Origin: Phyllostachys edulis
Taxonomy: Eukaryota > Streptophyta > Magnoliopsida > Poales > Poaceae
Reading direction: 5' to 3'
Assembly: GCA_036346405.1 (NCBI GenBank)
Contig: CM070561.1
Coordinates: 27,312,215-27,376,214, forward strand
Length of the DNA: 64,000 bases
Shown here: positions 11,666 through 24,856 of the stretch, in pieces
Position numbering within the stretch: position 1 is the first letter of the stretch
How the letters are laid out: each line of letters begins with the position of its first letter
The notes under the pieces: model-generated
Databases searched by the model: none
The model's input: only the letters and a program-made list of their open reading frames with translations
Told to the model about the DNA's origin: nothing
Translations under genes and position numbers: made by a program

Positions 11666-12434
11666 TGTCGGTGTTTTAGAACCGAACTTACATAAAGATT
11701 GTTTGATTCGGGGGGTCTCCTAGAATGGAATCACGCAGAGATTGACACGGGGATTTTTATATGTGTTCAGCCTTCTCCGGAGAGAATAACAACCCTACTC
11801 CTGTGTGTGTATGGTATTGAGTGTATTCTGAACAATCAGGGGAAAAACTAAGACTATTACAGATAGTGCTTGTATTCCTGATGGCCCGATTGATCTTGTC
11901 CTTCCTTTCTCTGATTGCCGCCTTTTATAGTATGTGAAGGAGCGGCAGTTACTCCAGATAAAGCGGCGCCTCATCACCTCCCGTAACGGGCGCACGTTGG
12001 TAATAATCACCGGTGTATTAACTCCTCCACGCCGCTAATGCCTATATACCGTAGATAATGGAGTGTTACGTGTCATTACTCCATGAGAATAACAACAGAT
12101 GATGATCGCTTGAATCCCTTTAATCAATAAGACCCACTTGTCTCAGAGGTTTATTTGATCATAAGGTGGTCGAAGTTGACCTAGTCGAGAGGAGCCTACG
12201 ATTATGAGGTAGTCGTAGCAAGACTTACGACTATGGGATAGTCGTAGCATATCTTACGACTATGGGGGTAGTCGAGCATAACTTACGATTATGTGGGTGG
12301 TCGAGAAGAACTTACGACCACCCATTAGGCTCTTCCTCATAACATTAAGGGTATACTGTGGTCCACTGACGCCATATTTACCTATAATAAGAATTATAGA
12401 TAAAAGATAAAATGAGGATTATTATATCCTCGCT
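11666..12434 (-). repeat. 3' LTR of the gypsy element
   Basis: 769 bp, about the same length as the partner at 24087-24856 and close in sequence. The outer end is TGTCGGTGTTTTAGAACC. The inner end has mutated to TCCTCGCTA in place of TCCTCGTCA. It contains a minus-strand TATA box (CATACTATAAAAGGCGG, near 11920-11937) and four to five TTACGAC repeat units (about 12170-12320). Confidence 0.9.
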
Positions 12435-12922
12435 ATCTAGCCCCCACTTTCAAGTGAAAGCAACTTACTTGGTAAAGGAGTTATAGATGGTCTTACTAAC
12501 CACGAGAGGATCAGAGAAAATAGTCGAAGGAAAAACTCTTCGATTGTATACTACTTTGACCAGAAATATGCTTGGTCAAGAAAATTACATACCACCATCA
12601 AGTAGTCGTAAAAGCATTCCTACGATCACGAGGTGGTCGAGTATAGTGATCGGAAGAAAGAACTTTCCGATTATCATTTCCTTTGGTTGAAAAGATCTAA
12701 CCAAGGAAGTAATTTTGCTTGAGGTGTAAATGCAAACCTGATTTTCTCGAGCGACACATCATGAATCTCAAACGACGTCCGCTAACTCCGCTCATTGAAG
12801 CGTTCCCGAGACAAGGGCGACCCTTGAATGTCACGCCCGCCAAGGTAGTGGTTATAAATACCTACCGGGGTAAAACCTAAGATCTTACCTTTCCCCAAAT
12901 CATTCTATCGCTCATCAAGTTC

Positions 12923-15900
12923 TTGTCTTCTCCGCCACCAACTCGCTTGAAAATCTCCTTTTTAGAGAAAATGGCCGGAGAGTTTCCGAATGGGCCGAGT
13001 CGGAGATGGATACGGCGAAGATGCAAACCCTTGTCAATGCCGGAAGATTCCAGAGAAAGTTCTGTAGAGTGGTTCCCGCATAGCAAAGAATGGCCGCCGG
13101 GAGGAAGGACAAATCCCGCCTTCCAGCGACAGAGTGTGGTCTTCGACACCGCTTCACCCCTTTTCACATTGATACTCGAGCATTTTGGAATGGAATTGGT
13201 GAACCTTGGTCCTAATTCCATCACCATGCCGAGCGATTCAGATATCCGTGTGAGGCGACTGGAATTCCAAATGATCTTGAGCTTTTTCAAGATTTCTACT
13301 AATGGCTCGGCTAACTGATAGCCGAAGTTGTGGTTTGAAGCTCCATGACGGAAGTCGAAGGAGTATATTCAGATGTTCACTCGGTCCTCATGGCCATTGT
13401 GGAGGAAGAGGTGGTTTATCGAAAGTCACCTCCAAGACAGCTTCTTTCTTTCAAGGAAGGTCATTAAAAGAAAGCTTCCTCGATTCACTCCCAGATATCA
13501 ATCGATTGCCCCTATATTCAAGCCATCAAGGATTTGAAAGCGAGGGGTTGATCGGATGGCATGTGGTGAAGGATTTCATCACACGCCAATTAGTCCTTTG
13601 AAGAAACGAGTGCCTCCTATGTGGAGGTACACGGGCCAAAAGACCACCGTGGCTACGAGGAGGTAAGTAGTTTTTCGACTTAGCTCTCAGCTTGGTCTTT
13701 CTCGCAGTTGTTTAAAGAATGCCTTTATCTCTGCTTGAACAGATCTTTCACCAATGGAGATTTGACGTTAGAGTCGACTCGCTTATAGAAGCCTCCGCCA
13801 CTTAGTGTGGCGCTTCCTAAGATCCTTGCGGTCGATCCAAGAAGGAAAGGATGGTTCGCCTAAAGGTAATCAAGAGTTGATTTTATCCTTAGGACTTCAT
13901 AGTCGAGAAAGAACTTACGACTAGAAAAATGTTGTAGAAAAACTTACAATTTAGTAGTGACCGTAGAAAATCTTACGATTGAGGAAAGGTCGAGAAAAAC
14001 TTACAACTTGATATCGGTCGAGAAGGTCTTACGACCGCTTAGTAATTCTTCTTTTTTCTGCTTTTCTTTACGTAAAGTAGGTATGGAAAATCGTCGGACG
14101 ACGAAGAAGTCAGACCGATAACCATCGGTGCAGAATTGACAAAGACAAAGGCTCACTTCCTCCGCCCAAGAGACGCCGACTTACAAGAGCCACGACAAGG
14201 GAGGAGCAAGCTCGAGTTCTAGCCCTTCACCTGATCCTCTCGCAAAGCTCGTGGCGATATAGCCGCAGCTTGAAGCCGAGGTCAAACAAATTAAGCCGAG
14301 GAGGTCAAGCAAATGAACCTCTTAAGCGCAAACCTCGCAAGGCCAAGGTACCCTTCTATTACGACAAGAAAGCTTTCAGCTTCGCCACTTCTAGATTTGT
14401 CAAGCAACTAGAAAAGGAGAACCGGAAAGAGTTTATGTCTTTTGTGAAGGACAACGCCGATCCAAATGAGCCTACTGCTGAGGGTAGCGCTGCTTTTGGA
14501 GTGATCGAGACCGATCTCGGTCCTCCGAAAGTCGAGACCATAGAGATGGTCCTCGCTCAAGACTCACGACCAGACGTGGTCATGATCGAACCTATTCCCC
14601 AACTTGAACTAGTTGACTTGCTATCCTTTTGTTGTTTTTAGCCCGACTCCAAATTTCTACTCCTTTTGTTGTTTTTAGCCCGACTCTTCAAATTTCTCGA
14701 GAATGCTTCCATTGAGAAGTTTATTGCTTCCTCTCCACCGCCGGAGAGACAACAAGGAAGTGGTCGATGGATCATCCTCGCCTGTGGTAGAAGAAGTCGG
14801 GGTTCTCAAGCGGTTGTCACGATCGGCCGAAAGTCAGAGCTATGGCCAACGAGGCAATGCCATAGTTAATGAGGTGGCATCTACAACCACCGAGGTAACC
14901 GCCATGACCACCGAGGTTGCAGCTACTACTATCGAGGTAGCGGCTACACCTATTGAGGCGCCGGTTACGACAACCGAGATAGTCGCCATGACCACTAACG
15001 TGGTCGAGGGACCAGCAGAGGAAGTCGCAGGCTTCTCGCCCAAGGTGGTGATGTGCCCGACCACCGCAGGGGAAGGAAATCATTGCGACTCCTTCCCGGT
15101 ACCCAAAGAGAAACTACAATTTCAGAATCGGAAGATGAAGAATACTTCAATTCGCTCGATTTCTTTGGCCCCGCTTCCATAGTGGGGTCTTCGCCTTTAG
15201 ATTCGCCACCGAGTCCCCCATCCCAAAGACATTCCCAATAGAGGGAACACTTTTGATAATGAGCGCCTTTGAGAAGGTTTGGTGGGACCAAGTTGAGAGA
15301 GTGGACGAGTCAAGCACCCAGAGTCGGTTTACTCAATATTTGCTCGATCAACCATGAATGTAAGTATTTGATGATACTTATACATACAGTATAATCTTCT
15401 TATTTTCACCGCCTTTGTCTTTTGCGTAAAGCCATAGAGCAAATCGCCGTTGTCGGTGAATATCATCGACAACTTCTAGAGTCGCGACAAGAAAGAGGAA
15501 CTCGCAAACAGCAGAGAGGTGGTAAGTCACCGTTTTTCATAATCATTTTTGACTACTTATATAGTGCTTACGGGTTTGTCATGGAAAAACTCACGACTAG
15601 GTAATCGGTCGTTAAAGACTTACGACCAAAGGCTTTGTCGAGAAGAACTTATTTAATAGGTGATGGTCGAGAAGAACTTACGACCATGAGATTTTGTCGA
15701 GAAAAACTTACGACTAGGTCGATGGTTGTAGAAGAACTTACAACCGATTGACCAATGCTTATGTTCACTTTTATCCTTTGCAAAGTTGAATAAAGGACGA
15801 AAAGACCTTAGCCGACTCGCCGATTATGAAAAAGAGGAGTCAAAAAGCTATGGGAAAAAGTAGAATTCCTTTTGGGGAAACTTAAAGAAGCCAACTCGCA

Positions 15901-16860
15901 AACGCTAAATTGCAGAAGGAATAAACAAGAAGTGTCAACTTAAGACCTGCCATTTACTTTGATCTTTATCTAACTCTCGCTTTTTTCGTAAAAAGAAGAT
16001 GAGATGAGAAAGCTCCGTAATGAAGTCAAAGAGAAAACTTCACCATTCACGAGCTTACTAGTATGTCCAAAAATAAAGATCAAGATCTTGAGACGCCGAG
16101 AACTCAATATCGTAAGTAATTTTTACCGCAAATCCTTACGAAGTTATCTCCTTTTCTTACTCTCACTTCTTTTCTAGGAATGGATCTTGAATTGGGAAGA
16201 CTCGAGACCAAATCACGGAAAAACCATGATTTATAACCTGCATCGCCTTATTGCAAAGAAGAATGCAGAGGACATTAGATCATGGGAGAAAAAGCATGCC
16301 GAGACCGTTGTTTCCTATAATGAAGAGGTCAAGAAGTTGATTCTCGACTAGTGGGTAAGAAATTCTTTTACCCGTGATTATTTTTGTTTTTACTTCCTCT
16401 AGGAGTTTATCTTTGTTTGACCAATCTTATTCTTTTCGAACAAGTGGTCGAAACAAAAGCTCATGAGGCTTCGACTGCACTCCAACAGAGATGGAAGCAA
16501 TGAAGATTAAACTTCAAGGCAACATCACGCCTCAACAATGTGCTTGGTGAGCTACATAGTGAGGGAAAGACTCTCAAGATGATACGATAACCGCCACATA
16601 AGTACTATTGGGGATCAAGTCGACTTTGCAAGATCTGTGACTACTCAAGGCCAACCAAGTCGAATCGATAAAGGAAGTGGTCGAAATCGCAGTAAGTTAT
16701 GCATTAGCAAAACTTAAAGCTCATGACCCCAACCTTAATGTGCAACCACTGGCCAACTTCGATCGCTCAAGCGTATGAAGACGTCTCGATGGAGGAGATG
16801 CAATCGCTTGGTTTGAAAGTTTCAGAGGAGATGCAATGGGATCTCCTCTTCGAGTAGCTT
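12923..16860 (+). pseudogene. Antisense gene of the Tat-like element (putative gypsy-type domain), spliced, decayed
   Basis: Runs opposite to gag-pol, between integrase and the 3' LTR. The first exon frame (12923-13318) reads SVEWFPHSKEWPPGGRTNPA, SVVFDTASPLF and LILEHFGMELVNLGPNSIT. This is typical of the plant family annotated as 'putative gypsy type transposon' (Pfam Transposase_28), whose biochemical role is unknown. Later parts include GLIGWHVVKDF (about 13545) and RVPPMWRYTG (about 13610). Splice-like sites are visible (GTAAGTAG at about 13662, GTAAGTAT near 15361, GTAAGTCACC near 15522, GTAAGTAATT near 16111). A Lys/Glu-rich stretch at 14270-14640 and charged parts near 15.8-16.8 kb could form coiled coils. 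Frame breaks occur, for example near 13300. The 'introns' contain the same TTACGAC repeats as the LTRs. Confidence 0.7.
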
Positions 16861-16916
16861 GTAATAAACCCGTGAAAAACAAGCTTTTGTTGATGTAATA
16901 TACGATCCATCTTGTT

Positions 16917-17195
16917 TCACGCAAATTATCTTATCGAGTAGTTAGTAACTCAAAAGATAATTAACTAATTTTAAAGACTAAAAATGAAGTCAAATTAATG
17001 ACTTTATCCTAGCCCCGACTATTTGCTTAGTTTGTTGAAACTAAGTAAATAGTCTTGTCTCCTCGCAAATCATCTTGTCGAGTAGTTAGTAACTCAAAAG
17101 ATAATTAACTAATTTAAAGACTAAGAATTGAAATCAAATTATTCTAGCCCCGACTATTTGCCGAGTTTGTTTAGACAAACTAAGTAAATAGTCTT
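16917..17195. repeat. Two-copy tandem repeat, about 140-bp unit
   Basis: Two successive blocks share TCGAGTAGTTAGTAACTC, AAAGATAATTAACTAATTT and TAGCCCCGACTATTTGC. Such tandem repeats are common near the 3' end of Tat-type elements. Confidence 0.85.
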
Positions 17196-17284
17196 TTAGA
17201 AAGGGTTTCTGAAAATAGAGAGGTTTGTTTAACTTGTAGTTTTTGGCCCCAATTGTCATGCACTGGTCGAAAGAGTGGTAACGA

Positions 17285-17830
17285 ATTGACACTAGGAAGT
17301 TCCTTCTAGTGGGCGTGACCACGCAGCAGAGAGGAGAGGCTTCACTAGGTAATGTTAACATCTCCGACTAGATTAATTAAATCGAGAACAAAGAACTTGA
17401 GTTAAACAAACATCCAGAGAACTTCAAAAATTCGCTCGCCTTCTTCTTGGAGGATTCAATAAGTCTGCCTCATTATCAAGAGTTGGAAATCGAACGATGC
17501 TAGGAAGTTCCTTCTAGTGGGCGTGACCACGTAGAGAGGAGAGACTTCGACTAGATGTGTTTCTTCCTCCGACTTAGTTAAGACGAATTGAATACACCAA
17601 AGGCAAATGAATAAATCTTAAAAGTGCACTCGCTTAGAATATTTTTCAAAAATGAAGTGAAGAAATAATCTAAGGTGAAAGGAGTTGGCCTTCAAAAAAA
17701 TTTCAACTAAATAAAACCCGAGTTCTTTGTGTTGGCAACAAAAGCGAGTAACGAGTTGACACTAGGAAGCTCCTTCTAGTGGGCAGTGACCACATGCAGA
17801 GAGGAGAGGCTTCGACTAGGTGATGTTATC
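17285..17830. repeat. Three dispersed copies of a 70-bp block
   Basis: Blocks near 17289, 17500 and 17760 each contain CTAGGAAGTTCCTTCTAGTG (or a one-base variant), GTGACCACG or similar, and GAGAGGAGAGGCTTC. The first motif is an imperfect palindrome. Spacing is about 215-260 bp. They lie in the non-coding tail of the gypsy element. Confidence 0.8.
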
Positions 17831-17999
17831 TCCTTTTCACCAAAGGTAAAGAAAACTGGTGTTTGAAACATAGTCGAAAAATTATGAAAGCACTACTCAA
17901 AAGTAAGACAATAGAGATAGAGAAAACCCGAGTCTTTATTGTCCTAATGATTGGTTACACATAGAACTTATGTGAATCGGGTCGATGTTCCAAGAATTC

Positions 18000-19160
18000 G
18001 AGAGAACTCGCCGCCTTCCATTGCCAATCGCATCAACCTCGGACGAGTAACTTCACCATCGTAAGGACCTTCCCACTTGGGAGAAAGTTTGTTCCGATTA
18101 GACTTGGATTGGCAAAGCCTCAATACTAAGTCACCTACAAAGAAGGTCAGCGAGGTTGACCTTACGATCGTAGTATCTTCGCAGGCTTGTTGGTAGACCG
18201 CCGAACTAATTAGGGCCCGGTTTCTCCTTTCTTCAAGTAGATTAATATCATCTGCTCAAATTTGTTCCTCGGTTGGAGTCTTTGAATGTTTCACTGTGTT
18301 GACCGTATCTTTAGTTCCGAGGAAGCATGGCTTCAAAGATCAAGACTAGAAAGAAAGGTGTTTCTCCTCAGAGTCTGATCGGTAGTTGTACGAATCGCCC
18401 ATAATACAGAGGGTAACTCTTGTACCCAAGCCCCGAGCGCTTGACGAGCCGGTCGAAAACTCGAGTCTTAATTCCTCTCATTATTTGGCCGCTTGCACGC
18501 TCGACGCCCCATTACTCGGGGATGGGCCATGTACATAACACAACTTGGTACCCAACTCGTCAGCAAAATTCCTGAAATTTTGCGCCAAAATTGCTTACCA
18601 TTATCTCGTAATTATTCGACTCGGTACTCCAAATCGAGTAATTACGATCTCATCATAAACCGCTTTGCCGCTTCGCTGTTATCCCATCCATGTTCGCTTC
18701 AATCCATTTTGTGAACGATCAATAGCCACAAAAGGAACTCAAACCTCCTAGAGCTTTGGGGAACGGTCCTGTGATATCAAGACCCCAAAGTTGCAAAAGG
18801 CCAAGATAGAGGTATTGTTTGTAATGCCCGAGTGGTTGGTGTATTTGCTCGCTATGAAACCGCATCGACACACTTTTTAACCAACTCTTTAGCATCGATA
18901 GGGTCATGGCCAAGAAAACCTTGTCGAAAAGCCTTGCCGACCAACGCTCAGAGGAAGCATGATTTCCACAGATGCCACCATGTATGTCGTGAAGGAGTGT
19001 TAATCCTTCGCTCATGGAATGCATCGCATGAGCACCCCTTGAGTACCCTTTTATAGAGAACTCCTTCACCAAAGTATACATTTTGGCTTTTTGATAAGCG
19101 ATCCGCCTCGAGATCGCCTTTCGCATGTAACCCTTCAAGATAATCATAGATGGGCACCAT
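18000..19160 (-). pseudogene. gypsy integrase, decayed
   Basis: Integrase inserts the cDNA into the host chromosome. Minus-strand frames in 19160-18719 read SEGLTLLHDIHGGICGNHAS (part of the His/Cys zinc-binding region), then a Cys-containing linker, then GLDITGPFPKALGG, which holds the first catalytic Asp of the core. Downstream frames to about 18000 keep fragments of the core and C-terminal domain. It sits after RNase H, as in gypsy elements. Stops and shifts make it inactive. Confidence 0.8.
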
Positions 19161-19649
19161 CCATGTATCCTCGCACTCTAGAGAGGTCGCCTCAATAGGA
19201 GGTGTCTCGCTCGTCGACTGAGAAGGCTTCGAGTTGTTCCAAGAAGACTCCTTTTGGTACTTCAGATCGGGAAGAAGCTATTCGAGCAAGTCGGTCTCAT
19301 GAGGAAATTATCCTTTCGAGGGATGAATTGTGCCTCAAACCTAAAAATGCTTTTCTAGCTTACGATTCCGATAAGTACCGAGACATTGTCGGTTAGAGCA
19401 CCGGTACTTTTTGCCGACTTGATTCACGACTAGTTGAGAGTCTCCTCTCACGAGTAGTCGGCGAATCGAGAGCTTTCACGCTCAGATACCAGCCTAGCAA
19501 ACCTTCAGATTCGCCACATTATTAGTGGCCCGAAAGTTTAATTGTATGGCATACTTTAAGGTCTCTCCTAGGAGATACCAGACCACCCCAAATTTCGAGC
19601 CACTTAAAGTAAGCGACCCGTCAAAGTACATCGCCCATCGGTCGTGGAA

Positions 19650-22200
19650 TCAGATCGGGATCCCGAATGTGTTCAGATTTGTCCATTCAACGACAAAGTC
19701 TGCCAAGATCTGGGATTTAATGGCCGTCGACACGAAATGGATGTCGAACTCCCCAAGTTCGACCGACCATTTTGCCATGCGCCTCATTGCTTTCCTATTC
19801 TCGAGGATCGCCCCAAAGGAAACTCGACAAGCACAAATAGTTTGTGCGCCAAAATAATGCCGCAGCTTCTCAAGACATGAGGAGGGCATATAGAAGCTTT
19901 TGGACCCGAGGGTAACGCCCTTAGGTCCGTAAAACTTCACTTACGTAGTAGACCGGTCGTTGTACATTTTCACGCTTCTACGACCACTCATCAAGCGCTT
20001 ATCGCCTGTGGCGTGGCGCCTAGGTAAACCAAGAGCGTTTCTTCCGCCTCTGAGAGACCGTAATAGGAGCACTCAGAAGGTACCTCTTGACATCCTCAAA
20101 GGCGCTGTTTGCCTCTTTCGACCACTCAAAACCTTCGTGTTTCCTTAGAAGTTTAAAGAAAGGTAGTCCCTTTTCTCCCGATCGTGCGATGAAACGACTT
20201 AAAGCCGCCATGCACCCAAAGGAGTTTCGACTTCTTTCCGTAGTTGAGGGCGATTTCTAAAATGGCTTTTATCTTTTCGATTTGCTTCGATTCCTCAGAT
20301 TGATACTAGGAATCCAAGCAATTTCCTGAAGAGATTCCAAATACACACTTCTCGTGATTAAGTTTTAAGCGATGTTTTCGAGATTGTCGAACGCTTTTCT
20401 TGTCAAGAATATGATTAAGTCTCTTGATGCTTTTGACAACTAGATCATCAACATAGGCTTCTAGATTTCGCCTAATTGAGATGAAAAAGTTGCTGATCAA
20501 GCGTTGAAAAGAAGCGCCGCATTTTTAGACCAAATGGCATTTTGACATAGCAAAATATACCAAATGGTGTAATAAATGCGTCTTTTCTTCATCGCCTAGA
20601 CACATATTGATCCGGTGGTATCCGCAATATGCGCCTAAAAACTTAACATTTCACAACCCGCAGAGAGTCAACCAACCGATCGACACGAGGTAAAGGAAAA
20701 TCGTCTTTTGGACAAGCTTTATTAAGATCAAGAAAGTTCACGCACATACGCCCATTTGCCGCTTGACTTTCTAACCATTACAGGTTAGCCAACCATTCTC
20801 GGTGGTTGACCTCTTATAAAGCCCGCTTAAGTAGCTTATCCAATTCGATTTAATAGCATCTCGCCGATCAGGGGCAAATCTCCGCAATTTTTGTTTTACT
20901 GGTACTTTGTCGCCGTAAAGCTAGCTCAGGCTCGATCACCTCCGGGGGACTCCGCATGTCGGATGCTTGCCACGCTAATACATCTGCGTTAGCTCGGAGG
21001 AAGGTGATGAGGGCGCCTTCCTATTTGGGGTCGGAAGTATCCCGTCGATGCACATCTTGAGGGCTCCCTCAAGGCCCGTGAGGAACCTCTTTGACTTTGT
21101 CGCTCGGCTTTGGTGCAGCTTTTTAGGCTTCACTTGCTAGTCGAAGGTCGACTTTCTTCTCGAGTTGGTATTTGTCCTACCATCTCGAGGATCGACTTCG
21201 CAGGTATGCGCCATCTTCTTGTCACAATGGATTGTGATTACTCCTTTGGGACTGGCATCTTAATACATTGATATCCATAATGAGTAGCCATTAGAATTTT
21301 GCCAAAGTTGGTCGTCCGAGTATGGCGTTATATGCCGATCGAAATCGACCACATCAAAGGAGATTTTCTCGTCTCAAATTACTTGGTGAACCAAATGTTA
21401 AAGGAAGAGAAACTTGACCAATTGGTTTGGTCAAGATCCCATGACGATCCCATGGAAAGAGTATCGCATCGGTCTTACTTTGGTCCCGGTACTTGCATGT
21501 CATCCAGAGCACTCAGAATAAAATATTTAACGAGCTTCCACCATCAACCAAAACTCGATTGACCCGACAATTGTTGATGGTGGGTTCGACCACGATTGGG
21601 TATCGACCTGGTCGAGTCGAAGGAATCGGGCAGTCACTCTTCTCGAAAGAGATAGTGACTTCCGACCACTTCGGTAATTTATTGACGAGAGGAGGATCTA
21701 TGGAGTTTACCTCACGTTCAGCAGCCTTAAGCTGTCGCTTTGATTCATATGCCGATGATCCCCCGTAGATGTGTTCGATGGTGTGTTGCGGATCCCGAAC
21801 GGCATCTCCTCTTCGCTATCATCAAGATTTATGACCACTTGTTTGACCTACACTGCTCGAGAGTGGAAGTGGTCCTTTTCGTTGTAGTAGTCTTCAAGCT
21901 TTCGCTGGAAGACCCTATAGCTATGTAAGATCATGCCCTTCCTTTTTATGGAAAGGACACCACCTAGGCTTATCATTTTTCCGATCGTATGCTTACCTTT
22001 GCCTCTGTCTGAGTGCGGCTTGATGTGTGTGGTTCTTTATCATTCACAGCCAATACCTCCTTGGAACCGCTGGTTTGGAGTTTTTGACCCTTCGCCTTGT
22101 TCTTGGACTTTTTTGCTTTTTTATCCTTCTTCTTACCAATGTCACTTGGCTCTCGAGAGGTATTGTCTTCTCGATCTATTGTATTGTTCCACTCGACCGC
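19650..22200 (-). pseudogene. gypsy pol: protease/reverse transcriptase/RNase H, decayed
   Basis: The reverse transcriptase is recognised by LEAYVDDLVVKS (catalytic YVDD) and LNHEKCVFG at 20500-20306, and by the connection segment ALSRFIARSGEKGLPFF and FEDVKRYLL at 20211-20020. RNase H-linked sequence follows at 19940-19650 (LRHYFGAQTI, AKWSVELGEFDI, ADFVVEW). The protease should lie around 21-22 kb but no clear active-site motif remains. Frames are broken throughout. Domain order matches Ty3-gypsy. Confidence 0.8.
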
Positions 22201-22299
22201 CTCGTATAAAGGGCATATCGATCGACCATCTCAAGAGTTCGCAATGTATAGGTGGGTTTAAAGCAATGTCTCTCGTTATTCTCCTACTACGGACTCCTC

Positions 22300-24050
22300 G
22301 CTTGAATGCTCGATGACGATGAATCGAAACTTCCTAATTGAGTTACTTAACCCGACTAAAGCGCTTGATGAATTGGCGCAAGGTCTCGTTGTCATTCTGT
22401 CTCATCCGTGCAAGTCATCCTCCTTTCCGTATGCATTGTAAGTGCCTTGGAAATTTGCCAATAGAAGGTCGCAGAGGTGTTGCTAAGAGTAAATCGACTC
22501 GAGTGGTTGATTCAAGAACCACGATCGAGCGGATCCTTCGAGCACGCTTGGAAGATAATTTGCCATTACATGCTCTCCTCCTCCCGCCGCTTTCGGACAA
22601 ATTGCTAGTAGATTTGAAGGAATTCGATGGGATTTTGGGAACCATCAACTTCTCCATGTTCACCGGTCGAAAACGAGGTGGCTGAATGTAATGCTCGGAG
22701 ATCAAAGCGAGAATGCCCGACATCCAAGAATGACTTCTTGACGCCTCCTTTGCGTGAAAGAAGGGTTGATATCATCGTGGTCGTACTCGACGATACCCAA
22801 GAATAGGTTGACCGACCTATGATAGATCTCGACCTTCGAGGAATACTCCTCGTAGTTTATCTCGCCGCAGATTCCCATGTCGGAATGGTGAGCGATCACC
22901 TCCGAGGGGTTTGTCGATCATCACCGCTCGAAGACATTCTCCGAATAGGTGATCGATGCGATTTCATCGCTAAGCGCCGATTCCTCCGTGGTGATATGTT
23001 CGATCGACTAGTAGCCGGAAGTCGACTATGACTTCGAATGATGTCGGCGAGGCGCTTCAGCCTTGCCATCGTGTTCAAGTTTTGTGCGATCTCTTCAACG
23101 AAGAGGTCGAGTTCGGTGCTCGAGCTAGCTCTTGAGTTGATTCTCGAGCAAGTCATTGATATACTCAAGTTCTTGAGCTTCCTTCGATCGATATTGGATG
23201 CGCCTGCATGCATTCTTCGGCTTCAATTTTCTTCCGTCGAATAGCCTCAAGAGCTTCTATGTCGACTCTTGAGATCGCCTCAATGAAGTGCGAGAATGTC
23301 GAGGATTTCTCTTGCTCATGAAGGTGTTGGTCGTGTCCGCCAGCCAGGCGCCCTTGCCAACGCCACGAGGGGCGCAGCAGGTGATTTTCTCGAAGAGTCT
23401 CCATCTCGGTCTCTAGAAGAGTGATCTTGATCCGAGGGAAGGACGAAGACCTCCTGCTGATGATTCTCACTTGCGCCGAGGCCTCTCCGCTTGAGGAGTC
23501 GCCGAGAGACACCATCTGGCGATTTGGAGTAATCCTCCGTAGGGGAAGTCTGGTTATAACCGCCTCCTCGGCAGTGTGATCTGCGGAGAGATGGTCGAAT
23601 TTGTAGGAAAAGCATGCTTGATCCCGCTCTCTCAAGGCCATCCGGAGAGAGAGGATCACCAGATGCCGTGAAGTCCTGCATCAGTGGCTTCCAGAGCTTG
23701 TCTCACCAAGTCGGACCGCCTTAGGGGACTTGGACACTTCGAGGAAAAACTCGTCGTGGTCGTGAGTCCACTGGTGTGGTCCCGGTCGATTGACCCTTGT
23801 CCTTTGAGAGGGTAGATTCTCTCTGACGCATCTTGTAGGGGATAAGGATCCTCCTCAACTCCGCATGACATTGTCTCCTCGGATCTGTGGAAGATCCCTG
23901 AGGCGGCAATGCCATAGGATGAGTCATCACTTGGTTCAGAATCGAATCCGCATCCATGTCGACGTCACAGACCGCCAAGTCGAACCACTTCTCTCGCTCC
24001 ATTCTCCCGCCATGAGTGCATGAGATTTGGAAAACAGAGAGTATGTTGAC
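22300..24050 (-). pseudogene. gypsy gag region, decayed
   Basis: Gag forms the particle that packages element RNA. In minus-strand frames around 22300-22500 the string LANFQGTYNAYGKEDDLHG, followed by a TLRQF-like stretch, resembles the retrotransposon gag domain of grass gypsy elements. Upstream frames (24002-23165) are Arg/Ser/Asp-rich and lack a recognisable fold. Frames change repeatedly, so exact borders cannot be given. Confidence 0.6.
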
Positions 24051-24086
24051 AAGAGATTACCGAAGATCCCCACTTGCCGGCGCTAA

Positions 24087-24856
24087 CCGCTGGTGTTTTA
24101 GAACCGAACTTACGAAAGATTGTTTGATTCGGGGTCTCCTAGAATGGAATCACGCAGAGATTGACACGGGATTTTTATACAGGTTCAGGCCTTCTCCGGA
24201 GAGAATAACAACCCTACTCCTGTGTGTGTATGGTATTGAGTGTATTCTGAACAATCAGGGGAAAAACTAAGACTATTACAGATAGTGCTTGTATTCCAGA
24301 TGGCCCGATTGATCTTGTCCTTCCTTTCTCTGATTGCCGCCTTTTATAGTATGTGAAGGAGCCAGCAAGCTACTCCAGATAAAGCGGCGCCTCATCACCT
24401 CCGTGAACGGTGTATGTTGGTAATAATCACCGTGTATTAACTCCTCCACGCCGCTAATGCCTATATACCGAGATAATGGAGTATTACGTGTCATTACTCC
24501 GCAGAATAACAACAGATGATGATCGTTTGAATCCCTTAATCAATAAGACCCACTTGTCTCAGAGGTTTATTTGATCATAAGGTGGTCGTAGTTGACCTAG
24601 TCATAGAGGAGCCTACGATTATGAGGTAGTCGTAGCAAGACTTACGACTATGGGATAGTCGTAGCATATCTTACGACTATGGGGTAGTCGTAGCATAACT
24701 TACGACTATGGGGGTGGTCGAGAAGAACTTACGACCACCCATTAGGCTCTTCCCTCATAACATTAAGGGGTATACTCGTGGTCCACATGACGCCATATTT
24801 ACCTATAATAAGAATTATAGATAAAAGATAAAATGAGGATTATTATATCCTCGTCA
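24087..24856 (-). repeat. 5' LTR of the gypsy element
   Basis: 770 bp. The outer end is intact (ATATCCTCGTCA) and the inner end lies near 24087-24091 (CTGGTGTTTTAGAACC). It carries the same TATA box and TTACGAC array as the 3' LTR. The adjoining minus-strand sequence AGCGCCGGCAAGTGGGG resembles the common grass gypsy PBS region. The two LTRs differ by scattered substitutions and small indels, so the insertion is not recent. Confidence 0.88.

Larger units (their letters stand above)
11666..24856 (-). mobile_element. Complete but decayed Ty3-gypsy element (Tat-like), minus strand
   Basis: A 13.2-kb LTR retrotransposon bounded by a perfect TSD, GTTTC (11661-11665 and 24857-24861). In transcription order on the minus strand: 5' LTR 24856-24087, a PBS-like sequence beside it, gag (about 24.05-22.3 kb), pol (about 22.2-18.0 kb: protease, reverse transcriptase, RNase H, integrase), a 5.5-kb tail holding an antisense gene on the plus strand, a polypurine tract (AAGTGGGGGCTAGA on the minus strand, 12448-12435) and the 3' LTR 12434-11666. 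The long tail with an antisense ORF is a known trait of the Tat lineage. All coding parts are full of stops. Confidence 0.9.
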
